Part shown: positions 29,334 to 39,009 of the stretch, one piece after another
Layout: the number at the start of each line of letters is the position of its first letter
Position numbering within the stretch: position 1 is the first letter of the stretch
Origin: Bacillus sp. UNC438CL73TsuS30
GTDB taxonomy: Bacteria; Bacillota; Bacilli; Bacillales; Cytobacillaceae
Reading direction: 5' to 3'
NCBI RefSeq assembly: GCF_000482325.1
Contig: NZ_KI535295.1
Location: 545,060 to 609,059 of the forward strand
Length of the DNA: 64,000 nucleotides
The notes under the pieces: generated by a model
Seen by the model: only the letters and a program-made list of their open reading frames with translations
Databases searched by the model: none
Told to the model about the DNA's origin: nothing
Position numbers and translations under genes: made by a program

Positions 29334-30077
29334 ATGCGCAAAAATGGCAAAGAAAAAGAATCAAGCAGTCGCGCAAAAGAAAATCAATTCAAAGATTTTC
29401 AACAGAATATTGGAATTCATTTTGATAATGAGAAATTATTAAAACAAGCTTTTACCCATTCATCCTATGTGAATGAGCATCGCAGGAAGCCTTATGAAGA
29501 TAACGAAAGGCTTGAATTTTTAGGAGATGCCGTACTTGAACTTACTGTTTCACAATTCCTTTATAAAAAGTATCCAATGATGAGTGAAGGAGAACTAACA
29601 AAACTCCGGGCCGCTATTGTCTGTGAGCCGTCACTTGTTTCTTTTGCAAATGAACTTTCCTTTGGAAAATATATTTTATTAGGAAAAGGAGAAGAAATGA
29701 CAGGAGGCAGAGAGCGTCCTGCATTACTTGCAGATGTATTTGAAGCCTTCATTGGGGCGCTTTATTTAGAAAAAGGAATTGGTACAGTGATTGAATTTCT
29801 TGAAAAAGTGGTTTTTCCTAAGGTTAATGCGGGTGCTTTTTCTCATGTGATGGATTTTAAAAGCCAGCTTCAGGAACTTATTCAACGCGATGGGACAGGC
29901 GTGATTGAATATCGAGTTCTCCAGGAAATCGGACCTGCCCATAATAAAGAATTTATTTCGAGGGTCTCATTAAATGGTGAAGAATTAGGGACTGGTACTG
30001 GTAAATCCAAAAAAGAAGCAGAACAGCATGCAGCCCAAATGGCGCTTGGAATTTTAAAAGGAAAAACAACCATGTAA
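29334..30077 (+). CDS. rnc: Ribonuclease III
   Basis: Double-strand-specific endonuclease processing rRNA and scRNA (SRP RNA) precursors and, in B. subtilis, prophage toxin mRNAs. Seen: 247 residues; catalytic domain with [13 protein letters not shown] near 62-74, and a C-terminal double-stranded RNA-binding domain ending [16 protein letters not shown]. The ATG at 29334 (MRKNGKEK) has AGGTGGAG 6 bases upstream and is preferred to an earlier in-frame ATG. It heads rnc-smc-ftsY. Confidence 0.96.
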   Translation: MRKNGKEKESSSRAKENQFKDFQQNIGIHFDNEKLLKQAFTHSSYVNEHRRKPYEDNERLEFLGDAVLELTVSQFLYKKYPMMSEGELTKLRAAIVCEPSLVSFANELSFGKYILLGKGEEMTGGRERPALLADVFEAFIGALYLEKGIGTVIEFLEKVVFPKVNAGAFSHVMDFKSQLQELIQRDGTGVIEYRVLQEIGPAHNKEFISRVSLNGEELGTGTGKSKKEAEQHAAQMALGILKGKTTM

Positions 30078-30111
30078 TACATCTTAACGCGCTTTAAGGG
30101 AGGATTTTCAA

Positions 30112-33100
30112 ATGTTTTTAAGGCGGTTGGACATCATTGGATTTAAATCATTCGCTGACCGTATCGGAGTGGATTTTGTCCCTGGCGTAACGGCTGTGGT
30201 TGGGCCAAATGGCAGTGGAAAAAGTAATATTACGGATGCAATCCGCTGGGTATTGGGAGAACAATCAGCAAAATCATTAAGAGGGGCAAAAATGGAAGAC
30301 ATTATTTTTGCAGGGAGTGATTCGAGAAAACCGCTTAATATTGCTGAAGTAACCCTAACCTTAGATAATCAGGACCAGGGGTTATCGATTGATTATAATG
30401 AGGTAAGTGTAACAAGAAGAGTATCCCGTTCTGGTGACAGTGACTATTTTATTAATAAACAGCCGTGCAGACTAAAGGATATTGTGGATCTTTTTATGGA
30501 TTCCGGATTAGGAAGGGAAGCCTTTTCCATTATCAGTCAAGGAAAGGTTGAGGAAATCTTAAATAGTAAACCGGAAGATCGAAGGACAATTTTTGAAGAA
30601 GCTGCGGGAGTATTAAAATATAAAAATCGTAAGAAAAAAGCTGAGGGAAAGCTGTCGGAAGCACAAGAGAATTTAAATCGTGTGACGGATATTCTTTACG
30701 AGCTTGAAAGCCAGGTGGAACCGCTTAAAATTCAAGCATCAATGGCAAAAGACTTTTTAGAGAAAAAAGAAGAGCTTGAAAAAATTGAAGTAGCACTAAC
30801 AGTTTATGAGATTGAAGAACTCCATCAAAAGTGGGAAAAGCTAACTCATCTGCTAGAAGAGCATCAACAAGAAGAATTAAAGCTCTCGACCCAGCTTCAA
30901 AAGAAAGAGGCTCAAATTGCTGAAACAAGGGATCACGTAACAGCCATAGATGAGTCGGTTTCCGATTTACAAAATGTTCTCCTTTATGCAAGCGAAGAAC
31001 TTGAAAAATTGGAGGGCAGGAAGCAAGTTTTAAAGGAACGAAAGAAAAATGCTGCCCAGAATAAAGACCAATTAATCAAAAATATATCTGAACTAGCAGA
31101 GAAGGTGAACCTGCTTAAAAAGAATCGTGATAGGCAAGCAGAGTCGGTTCGACTTTTAAGTGAGCAGGCACAATCACTTAAAGCTCAGTTAAAGGAAAAG
31201 CAAGAGAAGCTCCAATTATTCGCGGAAAACATGGATGAAAAAATTGAATCATTAAAAAGTGAATATATTGAATTGCTGAATGCTCAGGCAGGAGCTAAAA
31301 ATGAAATAAGGATGATTGTCCAGCAGCTTGAGCAGCAAGAGAAGAAGAACTTACGGCTCGACGAGGAAAATAGCAGATTTATTGAGGAACGCCAAATTGC
31401 TGCAGAGAAAAAATTATCGATTCAAAACAGATTAGCAGCAATCCAGCAAAAGCTGGGCGATCATGTTGTATTATTTCGTGAGCAGCAAAAGAAGCTGGAG
31501 TCGGCTAAAAACAATTACCAAAAGCAAGAAAAAACCTTGTATCAAGCTTATCAAATACTGCAACAGGCTAAATCAAGAAAAGAAATGCTTGAAGAAATGG
31601 AAGAGGACTTTTCGGGCTTTTTCCAAGGCGTTAAAGAGGTTTTAAAGGCACGCGGGAAAAAGTTATCCGGAATTGAAGGTGCAGTTGCAGAACTAGTAAC
31701 GGTGCCAAAACAATATGAGACCGCCCTTGAAACAGCCCTTGGGGGTGCATTGCAGCATATCGTTGTTGATACAGAGGTAAATGCACGAATGGCCATTCAA
31801 TTTTTAAAGCAAAATTCGTTTGGGCGTGCAACCTTTTTACCGCTTAGTGTCATAAAAGGACGGCCATTGTCATCTTCCCAACTGTCTTCCATCAGAAATC
31901 ATCCTTCCTTCATTGGAACTGCAGTAAGTCTAGTCCAGTTCGACCAAAAATACGCAGAAGTAATGAATAATCTTCTTGGCAATGTGGTGATTACAAAAGA
32001 CTTAAAGGGTGCCAATGAATTGGCAAAAATCCTTCAATATCGATCCCGCCTCGTAACCATTGACGGTGATATTGTAAACCCTGGCGGTTCCATGACAGGC
32101 GGTGCCCTGAAGCAAAAAAATTCCTCGCTGTTAACACGAAAAGGTGAGCTAGAAGATTTGAAAACAAAGCTTACGGTAATGGAGGAAAAAACCTCTGGAT
32201 TAGAGAAAACAGTGAAAGCGCTAAAAGAAGAGGTTCAAACAAATGAAGGTCTTCTTGAAGAAATTCGCAAAACCGGAGAGGAATTAAGGGTAAACGAGCA
32301 ATCACTAAAAGGGGATTTACATGGTGCTGAGCTTGAGGAAAAGAATATAAATGAGCGTTTAAGCATCTATGATTTAGAAAAAGGTCAATTTTTCGAAGAA
32401 CGAGATCGTTTAACAGAGAGAAAAAGTGAATTATCTCATGATCTTGAAACCTATCAAGAGAAGATTGCTGGCCTTGATGAGCTTATAGCGAAGTTAACCG
32501 AGCAAAAGACCCATGATTTATCTTCAAAAGAAACCTTAACAAATGAAATGAATGAATTAAAGGTAGAATTTGCTTCTAAAAATGAACAGTTGACGAATGC
32601 AAAAGAACGTTTTGCGATTACAAAGGATGATTTAACTGAAAGCGAAGAAAAATTAGCGGTTTTATCGGACGACTTGCAGCTGCTCTCATCAGAAATGACT
32701 AATAGCTCTTCCGGGGAGGAACAATTGGAAGAACAAGTAGTCAGGAAGCAACAGGATAAACAAGAAACGATTGAGCTTATTTCATCAAGAAGAAAAGAAC
32801 GTTTGGAGCTGCAAACAGTTCTAGAGGATTTAGAGCTCGAAGCAAAGGAGCTAAAGCGTCTTCACCGTGGAATGACCGAAGTGTTAAAGGATGAAGAAGT
32901 CAAAATTAATCGTTTGGATGTAGAACTTGAAAACCGTCTAAGCCACCTCAGAGAAGAATATTTATTATCTTTTGAAGGAGCGAAAGAACAGTTCCCGTTA
33001 ATGGTTCCAATTGAGGAAGCCCGAAAAAGGGTTAAGTTGATTAAATTGGCAATCGAAGAGCTTGGCAATGTAAATCTCGGGGCAATTGAAGAATATGAAC

Positions 33101-33678
33101 GGGTCTCAGAGAGATATGAATTTTTAAATGAACAAAAAAACGATCTCCAAGAAGCAAAAGAAATGCTTTACCAAGTGATTGAAGAAATGGATATGGAAAT
33201 GAAAAAACGGTTTGAACAGACGTTTGAAGGAATCCGAAACCATTTTGAACCGGTATTTCGCGCTTTATTTGGAGGCGGCCGCGCCGATTTAAGACTTACT
33301 GAACCGGAGGATTTATTAAATACGGGTGTAGAAATTGTTGCGCAGCCCCCGGGGAAGAAGCTGCAGAACCTGGGACTTCTATCCGGAGGAGAAAGAGCGT
33401 TAACTGCTATAGCCTTGCTATTCTCAATTTTAAAGGTTAGGCCGGTGCCATTTTGTATTCTTGATGAGGTCGAGGCTGCCCTTGATGAGGCAAATGTTCA
33501 CCGCTTTAGTCAATATTTAAAACGATACAGCTTAGAAACCCAGTTTATTGTCATTACTCATCGAAAAGGGACGATGGAAGAGGCAGATGTTCTTTATGGG
33601 GTAACAATGCAGGAATCTGGTGTTTCAAAGCTTGTGTCGGTTCGGTTAGAGGAAACAAAGGAGCTTGTTGAATCTTAA
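30112..33678 (+). CDS. smc: Chromosome segregation protein SMC
   Basis: ATPase core of the SMC-ScpAB condensin that compacts and aligns the chromosome arms. Seen: 1188 residues; Walker A GPNGSGKSN at 31-39, two long coiled coils (about 165-500 and 675-1000), hinge about 515-665 with FLKQNSFGRATFLPL, signature LSGGERALTAIALLFS near 1090, and Walker B ILDEVEAALDEANV near 1116. Length equals B. subtilis SMC within two residues. GGGAGG ribosome site; 17 bases to ftsY. Confidence 0.98.
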   Translation: MFLRRLDIIGFKSFADRIGVDFVPGVTAVVGPNGSGKSNITDAIRWVLGEQSAKSLRGAKMEDIIFAGSDSRKPLNIAEVTLTLDNQDQGLSIDYNEVSVTRRVSRSGDSDYFINKQPCRLKDIVDLFMDSGLGREAFSIISQGKVEEILNSKPEDRRTIFEEAAGVLKYKNRKKKAEGKLSEAQENLNRVTDILYELESQVEPLKIQASMAKDFLEKKEELEKIEVALTVYEIEELHQKWEKLTHLLEEHQQEELKLSTQLQKKEAQIAETRDHVTAIDESVSDLQNVLLYASEELEKLEGRKQVLKERKKNAAQNKDQLIKNISELAEKVNLLKKNRDRQAESVRLLSEQAQSLKAQLKEKQEKLQLFAENMDEKIESLKSEYIELLNAQAGAKNEIRMIVQQLEQQEKKNLRLDEENSRFIEERQIAAEKKLSIQNRLAAIQQKLGDHVVLFREQQKKLESAKNNYQKQEKTLYQAYQILQQAKSRKEMLEEMEEDFSGFFQGVKEVLKARGKKLSGIEGAVAELVTVPKQYETALETALGGALQHIVVDTEVNARMAIQFLKQNSFGRATFLPLSVIKGRPLSSSQLSSIRNHPSFIGTAVSLVQFDQKYAEVMNNLLGNVVITKDLKGANELAKILQYRSRLVTIDGDIVNPGGSMTGGALKQKNSSLLTRKGELEDLKTKLTVMEEKTSGLEKTVKALKEEVQTNEGLLEEIRKTGEELRVNEQSLKGDLHGAELEEKNINERLSIYDLEKGQFFEERDRLTERKSELSHDLETYQEKIAGLDELIAKLTEQKTHDLSSKETLTNEMNELKVEFASKNEQLTNAKERFAITKDDLTESEEKLAVLSDDLQLLSSEMTNSSSGEEQLEEQVVRKQQDKQETIELISSRRKERLELQTVLEDLELEAKELKRLHRGMTEVLKDEEVKINRLDVELENRLSHLREEYLLSFEGAKEQFPLMVPIEEARKRVKLIKLAIEELGNVNLGAIEEYERVSERYEFLNEQKNDLQEAKEMLYQVIEEMDMEMKKRFEQTFEGIRNHFEPVFRALFGGGRADLRLTEPEDLLNTGVEIVAQPPGKKLQNLGLLSGGERALTAIALLFSILKVRPVPFCILDEVEAALDEANVHRFSQYLKRYSLETQFIVITHRKGTMEEADVLYGVTMQESGVSKLVSVRLEETKELVES

Positions 33679-33695
33679 GAGAGGGAAGTGAAATC

Positions 33696-34685
33696 ATGAG
33701 CTTTTTTAAAAAATTAAAAGAAAAAATTACGAAACAAGCGGATTCTGTTACGGAAAAGTTTAAGGAAGGTCTTACAAAAACACGGGATAATTTTTCTGGC
33801 AAGGTAAATGATCTTGTTGCCAGATACCGTAAAGTTGATGAGGACTTTTTTGAAGAATTAGAAGAAATCCTCATTCAGGCGGATGTGGGCTTTGAAACAG
33901 TAATGGAATTAATTGATGAACTGAAAATGGAAGTAAAACGCCGCAATATTCAGGACCCGAAGGAAGTTCAAAGTGTAATTTCCGAAAAGTTGGTGGATAT
34001 ATATAATGCGGGTGAAGAGCTATCTTCGGAGTTAAATATTCAACCAGAGGGACTTACCGTTATTTTATTTGTAGGTGTCAACGGGGTTGGAAAAACAACA
34101 ACGATTGGAAAGTTGGGACATAAGTTTAAGAGTGAAGGAAAAAAGGTCCTGATGGCTGCCGGGGATACTTTCCGTGCTGGTGCAATCGAACAGCTTGAGG
34201 TATGGGGCTCGAGAGTAGGTGTTGAAGTAATCAAGCAAGCGGAGGGTTCTGACCCGGCAGCGGTTATGTATGATGCAATTCAAGCAGCCAAAGCCCGTAA
34301 AGCGGATATTCTATTATGTGATACAGCGGGACGATTGCAAAATAAAGTAAATTTAATGAAGGAACTCGAGAAGGTCAAACGGGTAATCGAACGGGAAATC
34401 CCCGGCGCACCACATGAAGTTCTCCTTGTCCTTGATGCAACTACAGGTCAAAATGCGCTTATCCAGGCGAAAACCTTTAAAGAAGTAACGAATGTAAGCG
34501 GGATCGTATTATCAAAATTGGACGGAACAGCAAAGGGCGGAATTGTCCTTGCTATCCGCAACGAATTAAAAATCCCAGTAAAATTCGTTGGCCTAGGTGA
34601 AAAAATGGATGACCTGCAAGAATTTAATGCAGAACAATATGTATACGGATTATTTGCCGACCAAGTAGAAAAGACAGAAGAATGA
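33696..34685 (+). CDS. ftsY: Signal recognition particle receptor FtsY
   Basis: GTPase at the membrane that docks SRP-ribosome complexes. Seen: 329 residues; a short, lysine-rich N-terminal segment replaces the long acidic A domain of E. coli, as is normal in Bacilli; N domain helices, then the G domain with GVNGVGKTTTIGK near 127-139, DTAGRLQNK near 209 and TKLDGTAKGG near 270. Its partner ffh lies 0.6 kb downstream. A long perfect inverted repeat follows the stop. Confidence 0.97.
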   Translation: MSFFKKLKEKITKQADSVTEKFKEGLTKTRDNFSGKVNDLVARYRKVDEDFFEELEEILIQADVGFETVMELIDELKMEVKRRNIQDPKEVQSVISEKLVDIYNAGEELSSELNIQPEGLTVILFVGVNGVGKTTTIGKLGHKFKSEGKKVLMAAGDTFRAGAIEQLEVWGSRVGVEVIKQAEGSDPAAVMYDAIQAAKARKADILLCDTAGRLQNKVNLMKELEKVKRVIEREIPGAPHEVLLVLDATTGQNALIQAKTFKEVTNVSGIVLSKLDGTAKGGIVLAIRNELKIPVKFVGLGEKMDDLQEFNAEQYVYGLFADQVEKTEE

Positions 34686-34689
34686 TTTC

Positions 34690-34727
34690 ACAGAAAAGCA
34701 GTATTTAAAAAAATACTGCTTTTCTGT
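34690..34727 (+). terminator. Terminator-like perfect inverted repeat after ftsY
   Basis: Two 17-base arms (34690-34706 and 34711-34727; left arm begins ACAGAAAAGCAG) around an AAAA loop. The T-tract lies within the stem instead of after it, so it is A/T-symmetrical and could act in both directions. It starts 5 bases after the ftsY stop. Confidence 0.7.
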
Positions 34728-34752
34728 ATTAAAATAGTCTATTCTGAAACAA

Positions 34753-34778
34753 CTGTTGATTGGAGCGGAAATCAACAG
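34753..34778 (+). repeat. Minimal inverted-repeat element, possible collapsed copy of a dispersed repeat
   Basis: CTGTTGATT, then GGAGCGGA, then AATCAACAG: a perfect 9-base inverted repeat around an 8-base centre. I recall a common Bacillaceae intergenic repeat of about 150 bases whose two ends carry these arms, each next to GGAGCGGAA, flanking a GC-rich body; here only the ends and one GGAGCGGAA remain. That link is from memory. Confidence 0.45.
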
Positions 34779-34847
34779 ATTAATTTAACAAGCCTTAAAA
34801 GGAAATCTGCAAAAATATGAATCAAGTAACGTTGGAAAGGCCTTATC

Positions 34848-34876
34848 TTGACAGGGACAGGTCCACTGTGTAAACT
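34848..34876 (+). promoter_or_regulatory. Sigma-A promoter of ylxM-ffh
   Basis: Perfect TTGACA (34848-34853), 17 bases, TAAACT (34871-34876), followed after about 30 bases by the ylxM ribosome site. Confidence 0.75.
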
Positions 34877-34918
34877 ACATTTGTAAAGGCTTTTCACTTA
34901 ACAACAGGAGGGATGAGC

Positions 34919-35251
34919 ATGCTTGAGAAAACCACACGGATGAATTATCTCTATGATTTTTACTATTCGTTGTTAACTCCAAAGCAGCAAAGCTATATGT
35001 CTCTCTATTACTTAGATGATTACTCACTAGGAGAAATTGCCGAAGAGTATAATGTCAGCCGACAGGCCGTTTATGACAATATTAAACGGACGGAAGCAAT
35101 GCTCGAGGAGTATGAGGAAAAGCTGCTGCTGTTTCAGAAATTTCAAGAGCGCAGCAATCTATTAAAGCATGTAAGAGAATTGCTAAATGCTGAAAACCCT
35201 TCAAAGCAGGCGATGCTTGAAGCAGTCGCTGAGCTTGAGAAACTGGATTAG
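34919..35251 (+). CDS. ylxM: Putative DNA-binding/SRP-associated protein YlxM
   Basis: UPF0122 family; the Streptococcal homologue interacts with SRP components and modulates Ffh. Seen: 110 residues; sigma-70 region-4-like helix-turn-helix with [19 protein letters not shown] near 40-58, followed by a helical tail. The ATG at 34919 is chosen because AGGAGGG ends 6 bases upstream; the ATG at 34913 directly abuts it. The gene is always next to ffh, 12 bases downstream here. Confidence 0.92.
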   Translation: MLEKTTRMNYLYDFYYSLLTPKQQSYMSLYYLDDYSLGEIAEEYNVSRQAVYDNIKRTEAMLEEYEEKLLLFQKFQERSNLLKHVRELLNAENPSKQAMLEAVAELEKLD

Positions 35252-35263
35252 GAGGCGGCATGA

Positions 35264-36616
35264 ATGGCGTTTGAAGGATTAGCCGACCGACTGCAGAGTA
35301 CCATTCAAAAAATTCGCGGAAAAGGGAAAGTCTCTGAAGCGGATGTTAAAGAAATGATGAGAGAGGTTCGTCTTGCTTTATTAGAGGCAGACGTAAACTT
35401 CAAGGTTGTAAAAGAATTTGTCAAAAAAGTCAGTGAACGGGCAGTGGGGCAGGAAGTCTTAAAAAGCTTAACTCCTGGACAGCAAATCATTAAAATTGTC
35501 AATGAAGAGTTAACAGAATTAATGGGTGGCGAGCAAAGTAAAATTGCTGTATCCAATCGTCCCCCGACAGTGATTATGATGGTTGGTTTGCAGGGGGCAG
35601 GTAAAACAACAACTACTGGAAAGCTATCGCTTTTACTGCGGAAAAAGTACAACCGAAAACCATTGCTGGTTGCCGCCGATATTTATCGTCCAGCCGCGAT
35701 CAAGCAGCTGCAAACGCTTGGCAAGCAATTAGACATGCCGGTTTTCTCACTTGGTGACCAAGTGAGCCCGGTAGAAATTGCGAAGCAAGCCATTGAAAAG
35801 GCAAAGGAAGAGCATCATGATTATGTCTTAATTGATACAGCCGGACGACTTCATATTGATGAAACTTTAATGGACGAGTTAAAGGACATTAAGGAACTTA
35901 CAAAACCTGATGAAATCTTTCTTGTTGTCGATGCAATGACAGGTCAGGATGCTGTCAATGTTGCTCAAAGCTTTAATGAAACTCTTGGGTTAACTGGCGT
36001 AGTGTTAACAAAGCTTGATGGGGACACCCGTGGTGGTGCTGCCCTTTCAATTCGTGCAGTTACCCAAACCCCGATTAAATTCGTCGGTTTAGGTGAAAAA
36101 ATGGATGCACTTGAACCGTTTCATCCAGAACGGATGGCATCGCGAATTCTAGGCATGGGGGATGTACTGACGCTTATTGAAAAAGCTCAGGCCAATGTTG
36201 ATGAGGAAAAGGCAAAAGAACTCGAACAAAAAATGAGAACAGCATCCTTCACCCTTGATGATTTTTTGGAACAATTAGGTCAGGTTCGTAATCTCGGACC
36301 GCTTGATGAATTATTAAAAATGATGCCGGGAGCTAATAAGATTAAAGGACTGAATAATCTTCAAATCGATGAAAAGCAAATTGCTCATGTTGAGGCAATT
36401 ATACGCTCGATGACCAAAGAAGAAAAACTTCATCCGGAAATCATGAACTCAGGCCGCAAAAGAAGGATTGCCAAAGGAAGCGGTAGAACAGTACCTGAAG
36501 TCAATCGCTTGCTTAAGCAATTTGAAGACATGAAAAAAATGATGAAACAAATGTCAGGGATGCAGCAAAAGGGAAAGAAAAAAGGCGGATTTAAATTTCC
36601 GTTTAAGCCTTTCTAA
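35264..36616 (+). CDS. ffh: Signal recognition particle protein Ffh
   Basis: SRP54 GTPase that binds signal peptides and scRNA. Seen: 450 residues; N domain, G domain with GLQGAGKTTTTGK near 107-119, DTAGRLHID near 190 and TKLDGDTRGG near 247, then the methionine-rich M domain from about 300 with RRIAKGSGR (RNA-binding) and MKKMMKQMSGMQQ at the end. GGAGGCGGC ribosome site. It shares a promoter with ylxM. Confidence 0.98.
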   Translation: MAFEGLADRLQSTIQKIRGKGKVSEADVKEMMREVRLALLEADVNFKVVKEFVKKVSERAVGQEVLKSLTPGQQIIKIVNEELTELMGGEQSKIAVSNRPPTVIMMVGLQGAGKTTTTGKLSLLLRKKYNRKPLLVAADIYRPAAIKQLQTLGKQLDMPVFSLGDQVSPVEIAKQAIEKAKEEHHDYVLIDTAGRLHIDETLMDELKDIKELTKPDEIFLVVDAMTGQDAVNVAQSFNETLGLTGVVLTKLDGDTRGGAALSIRAVTQTPIKFVGLGEKMDALEPFHPERMASRILGMGDVLTLIEKAQANVDEEKAKELEQKMRTASFTLDDFLEQLGQVRNLGPLDELLKMMPGANKIKGLNNLQIDEKQIAHVEAIIRSMTKEEKLHPEIMNSGRKRRIAKGSGRTVPEVNRLLKQFEDMKKMMKQMSGMQQKGKKKGGFKFPFKPF

Positions 36617-36635
36617 ATGCGTAAAGAGAAAAACC

Positions 36636-36664
36636 TTTACAAGCTAATTTCTTTCTGTTAATAT
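36636..36664 (+). promoter_or_regulatory. Probable sigma-A promoter of rpsP
   Basis: TTTACA (36636-36641), 17 bases, TAATAT (36659-36664). The -35 overlaps the right arm of a small GTAAAG / CTTTAC hairpin just after ffh. Confidence 0.55.
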
Positions 36665-36704
36665 TATTTCTTGTGTGAAACATATTCGGAGGTGCTTATA
36701 TAAA

Positions 36705-36977
36705 ATGGCAGTTAAAATTCGTTTAAAACGTATGGGAGCTAAAAAAACTCCTTTCTATCGTATCGTAGTAGCAGATTCTCGTTCTCCTCGTGATGGACGT
36801 TACATTGAAGTTGTTGGAACTTACAATCCAGTTGCACAGCCAGCTCAAGTTCAAATCAACGAAGAATTAGCTCTTAAATGGTTACAAGACGGTGCTAAAC
36901 CATCTGATACAGTTCGTAACCTTTTCTCTAACCAAGGCATCATGGAAAAATTCCATAATGCAAAATTAAGCAAATAA
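36705..36977 (+). CDS. rpsP: 30S ribosomal protein S16
   Basis: Early-assembling small-subunit protein. Seen: 90 residues, starting [20 protein letters not shown], with [13 protein letters not shown] and the C-terminal [16 protein letters not shown]. The ATG at 36705 has CGGAGGTG upstream and matches the family; an upstream in-frame ATG adds 10 unrelated residues. It starts rpsP-khpA; codon use is clearly biased toward highly expressed genes. Confidence 0.97.
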   Translation: MAVKIRLKRMGAKKTPFYRIVVADSRSPRDGRYIEVVGTYNPVAQPAQVQINEELALKWLQDGAKPSDTVRNLFSNQGIMEKFHNAKLSK

Positions 36978-36987
36978 GGATTCGCAA

Positions 36988-37218
36988 ATGAAACAATTGA
37001 TCGAAACAATTGTTAAGCCTTTGGTTGATTTTCCGGAAGACGTTCGCGTCGATGTGAAGGAAGATGAGCAACGAATCACGTATCATCTTTCCGTCAACAA
37101 GACGGATATTGGTAAGGTGATTGGAAAGCAAGGGCGCGTTGCAAAGGCCATTAGAACTGTTGTCTATGCAGCAGGATCATCACAACAGAAGAAAATATTT
37201 CTAGAAATTGGTGAATAG
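36988..37218 (+). CDS. khpA: KH-domain RNA-binding protein KhpA
   Basis: Small KH protein that pairs with KhpB (Jag/EloR); in Streptococci it affects cell elongation and division and binds many RNAs. Seen: 76 residues forming one KH domain, with the GKQGR loop in GKVIGKQGRVAKAIRTVV near 45-62. Lies 10 bases after rpsP; no strong ribosome site beyond AAGGA. Followed by a terminator, so rpsP-khpA is a unit. Confidence 0.93.
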   Translation: MKQLIETIVKPLVDFPEDVRVDVKEDEQRITYHLSVNKTDIGKVIGKQGRVAKAIRTVVYAAGSSQQKKIFLEIGE

Positions 37219-37235
37219 CTTTTTGCATCTAGATT

Positions 37236-37265
37236 AAAGGGAGGGATATATATCCTCCCTTTTTT
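37236..37265 (+). terminator. Intrinsic terminator after khpA
   Basis: AAAGGGAGG / CCTCCCTTT, 9-10 pairs around an AT-rich loop, continuing into TTTTT. Confidence 0.87.
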
Positions 37266-37311
37266 GCTAACTTTTTTAACTCACTTATTAGATGGGTAAA
37301 GGGGACCTACT

Positions 37312-37698
37312 ATGCAAATTATTCAATCTGTTGTGGTTAAGCAGGTATTAACGGAAAAGAGCAAGGAAAAACTGTTTGGAAAATTTCAAGCTCAAAAACT
37401 GCAGCTTCAAAAGGAACGGGATCAGCTGCTCTTTGAATTAAAACGTTTAGAGAAATCAAAGAATTTTTCACCGGGTGCATTGAAAAAACATTTTGAAAAA
37501 GAAATTCAGATGCGTCACGAAAAGGAGAAGCTTCTTGATTTTCAAATTGAACAATTACATATTCTGCCGATCGGCAGTGAACTAAAGGAAAAAGAAGTAC
37601 AAGCCCTGATCGAGATAAAGGTTGGAGACATATGGGATGAGGAATTCGGACAACCTACGATTATTATCCGAGATGGGATGATTGATGATATACGATAG
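37312..37698 (+). CDS. ylqD: Conserved protein YlqD
   Basis: YlqD family, function unknown; restricted to Bacilli. Seen: 128 residues; central lysine/glutamate/glutamine-rich helix (about 20-85) predicted to form a coiled coil, then a small C-terminal beta-rich part with [13 protein letters not shown]. It sits just before rimM with 14 bases between, in the same place as in B. subtilis, which points to a role with ribosome maturation only by context. No signal peptide or membrane segment. Confidence 0.88.
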   Translation: MQIIQSVVVKQVLTEKSKEKLFGKFQAQKLQLQKERDQLLFELKRLEKSKNFSPGALKKHFEKEIQMRHEKEKLLDFQIEQLHILPIGSELKEKEVQALIEIKVGDIWDEEFGQPTIIIRDGMIDDIR

Positions 37699-37712
37699 AG
37701 GTGAACAATGGC

Positions 37713-38231
37713 ATGGAAAAATGGTTTAATGTCGGGAAGATTGTCAATACACATGGTATTAGAGGAGAGGTAAGAGTAATATCAAAAACCGATTTCCCTG
37801 AAGAACGATACAAAATAGGAAATGTTCTTTACTTATTTTTACCGAAAGCAAAGGACCCAATTGAATTAAAGGTTAAAAGCCACCGCTCCCATAAAAATTT
37901 TGATTTGCTGACATTTGAAGGTTTGGAAAATATTAATGAAGTAGAAAAATTTAGGGATGGAATTTTAAAGGTTCCGGAATCCTATCTTGGTCAATTGAAG
38001 GAAGATGAATTTTATTTTCATGAAATTATTGGCTGCTTGGTTGCGACTACCAAGGGTGAAGAAATTGGCAAAGTCACTGAAATCCTTACCCCGGGTGCTA
38101 ACGATGTTTGGGTCGTAAAAGGCAAGGGTGGTAAGGAGACATTAATTCCCTATATCCATGATGTAGTAAAGAAAGTAGATGTTAAAGAGAAGGTCATTTT
38201 AATCGAACCGATGGAAGGATTACTTTCATGA
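37713..38231 (+). CDS. rimM: 16S rRNA processing protein RimM
   Basis: Assembly factor for the 30S head, binding S19. Seen: 172 residues; N-terminal RimM barrel with [19 protein letters not shown]-terminal PRC-barrel from about 95 with [11 protein letters not shown] and [13 protein letters not shown]. The ATG at 37713 is chosen because GAGGTG (37698-37703) lies 9 bases upstream; a GTG at 37701 falls within that site. Overlaps trmD. Confidence 0.95.
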   Translation: MEKWFNVGKIVNTHGIRGEVRVISKTDFPEERYKIGNVLYLFLPKAKDPIELKVKSHRSHKNFDLLTFEGLENINEVEKFRDGILKVPESYLGQLKEDEFYFHEIIGCLVATTKGEEIGKVTEILTPGANDVWVVKGKGGKETLIPYIHDVVKKVDVKEKVILIEPMEGLLS

Positions 38232-38971
38232 TGAAAATCGACATCCTTACTCTTTTTCCAGAAATGTTTACAGGAGTATTGGGACAATCCATATTACACA
38301 AGGCTGCTGAAAAATCAGCGGTTGAATATAATGTTGTGAACTTCCGTGAATATGCCGATAACAAACATAATACTGTAGATGACTATCCGTATGGCGGAGG
38401 CGCAGGGATGGTACTTAAACCGCAGCCGATTTTTGATGCTGTGGCGGACCTAAAAGAAAAAGCGGCCAGCCCGAATACGAGAGTTATTTTACTCTGCCCT
38501 CAGGGGTCAAGGTATGACCAGAGAAAAGCGGAAGAATTGGCTCGAGAGGAACATTTAATTTTTATTTGCGGACATTATGAGGGGTACGATGAAAGAATAC
38601 GCGAAAATATTGTTACAGATGAAATTTCGATCGGAGATTATGTTTTAACGGGCGGGGAACTTGGTGCAATGGTTGTGATTGATAGTATTGTCCGCCTATT
38701 ACCGGAAGTGCTGGGAAATGAAGAGTCTCATATGAAAGACTCGTTTAGCACCGGACTTTTGGAACACCCGCATTATACACGTCCGGCTGATTTCCGAGGT
38801 TTAAAGGTTCCGGAAGTTTTATTGTCTGGAAATCATAAATTAATAGAGGAATGGCGGAATAAAGAGGCTTTAAGACGAACGCTGTTACGGAGGCCAGATT
38901 TATTAGAAAAGATAGATTTGACCGATGAGCAGGAAAAATGGCTGAAAGAGGTAAAAAAAGAATCTAAGTAG
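38228..38971 (+). CDS. trmD: tRNA (guanine-37-N1) methyltransferase TrmD
   Basis: SPOUT knot methyltransferase making m1G37, preventing frameshifting. Seen: 247 residues; [21 protein letters not shown] near 58, [24 protein letters not shown] and [14 protein letters not shown], the trefoil-knot SAM site. ATGATG start: the first ATG (38228) overlaps the rimM stop and has GGAAGGA 8 bases upstream; the second ATG (38231) is an alternative. Confidence 0.97.
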   Translation: MMKIDILTLFPEMFTGVLGQSILHKAAEKSAVEYNVVNFREYADNKHNTVDDYPYGGGAGMVLKPQPIFDAVADLKEKAASPNTRVILLCPQGSRYDQRKAEELAREEHLIFICGHYEGYDERIRENIVTDEISIGDYVLTGGELGAMVVIDSIVRLLPEVLGNEESHMKDSFSTGLLEHPHYTRPADFRGLKVPEVLLSGNHKLIEEWRNKEALRRTLLRRPDLLEKIDLTDEQEKWLKEVKKESK

Positions 38972-38974
38972 TTA

Positions 38975-39003
38975 TTGCACAGTGTTACTGTTTATGTTAT
39001 GAT
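38975..39003 (+). promoter_or_regulatory. Sigma-A promoter of rplS
   Basis: TTGCAC (38975-38980), 17 bases, TATGAT (38998-39003). It starts 4 bases after the trmD stop, so rplS is separately transcribed with a leader of about 105 bases. Confidence 0.75.
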
Positions 39004-39009
39004 ACTATT

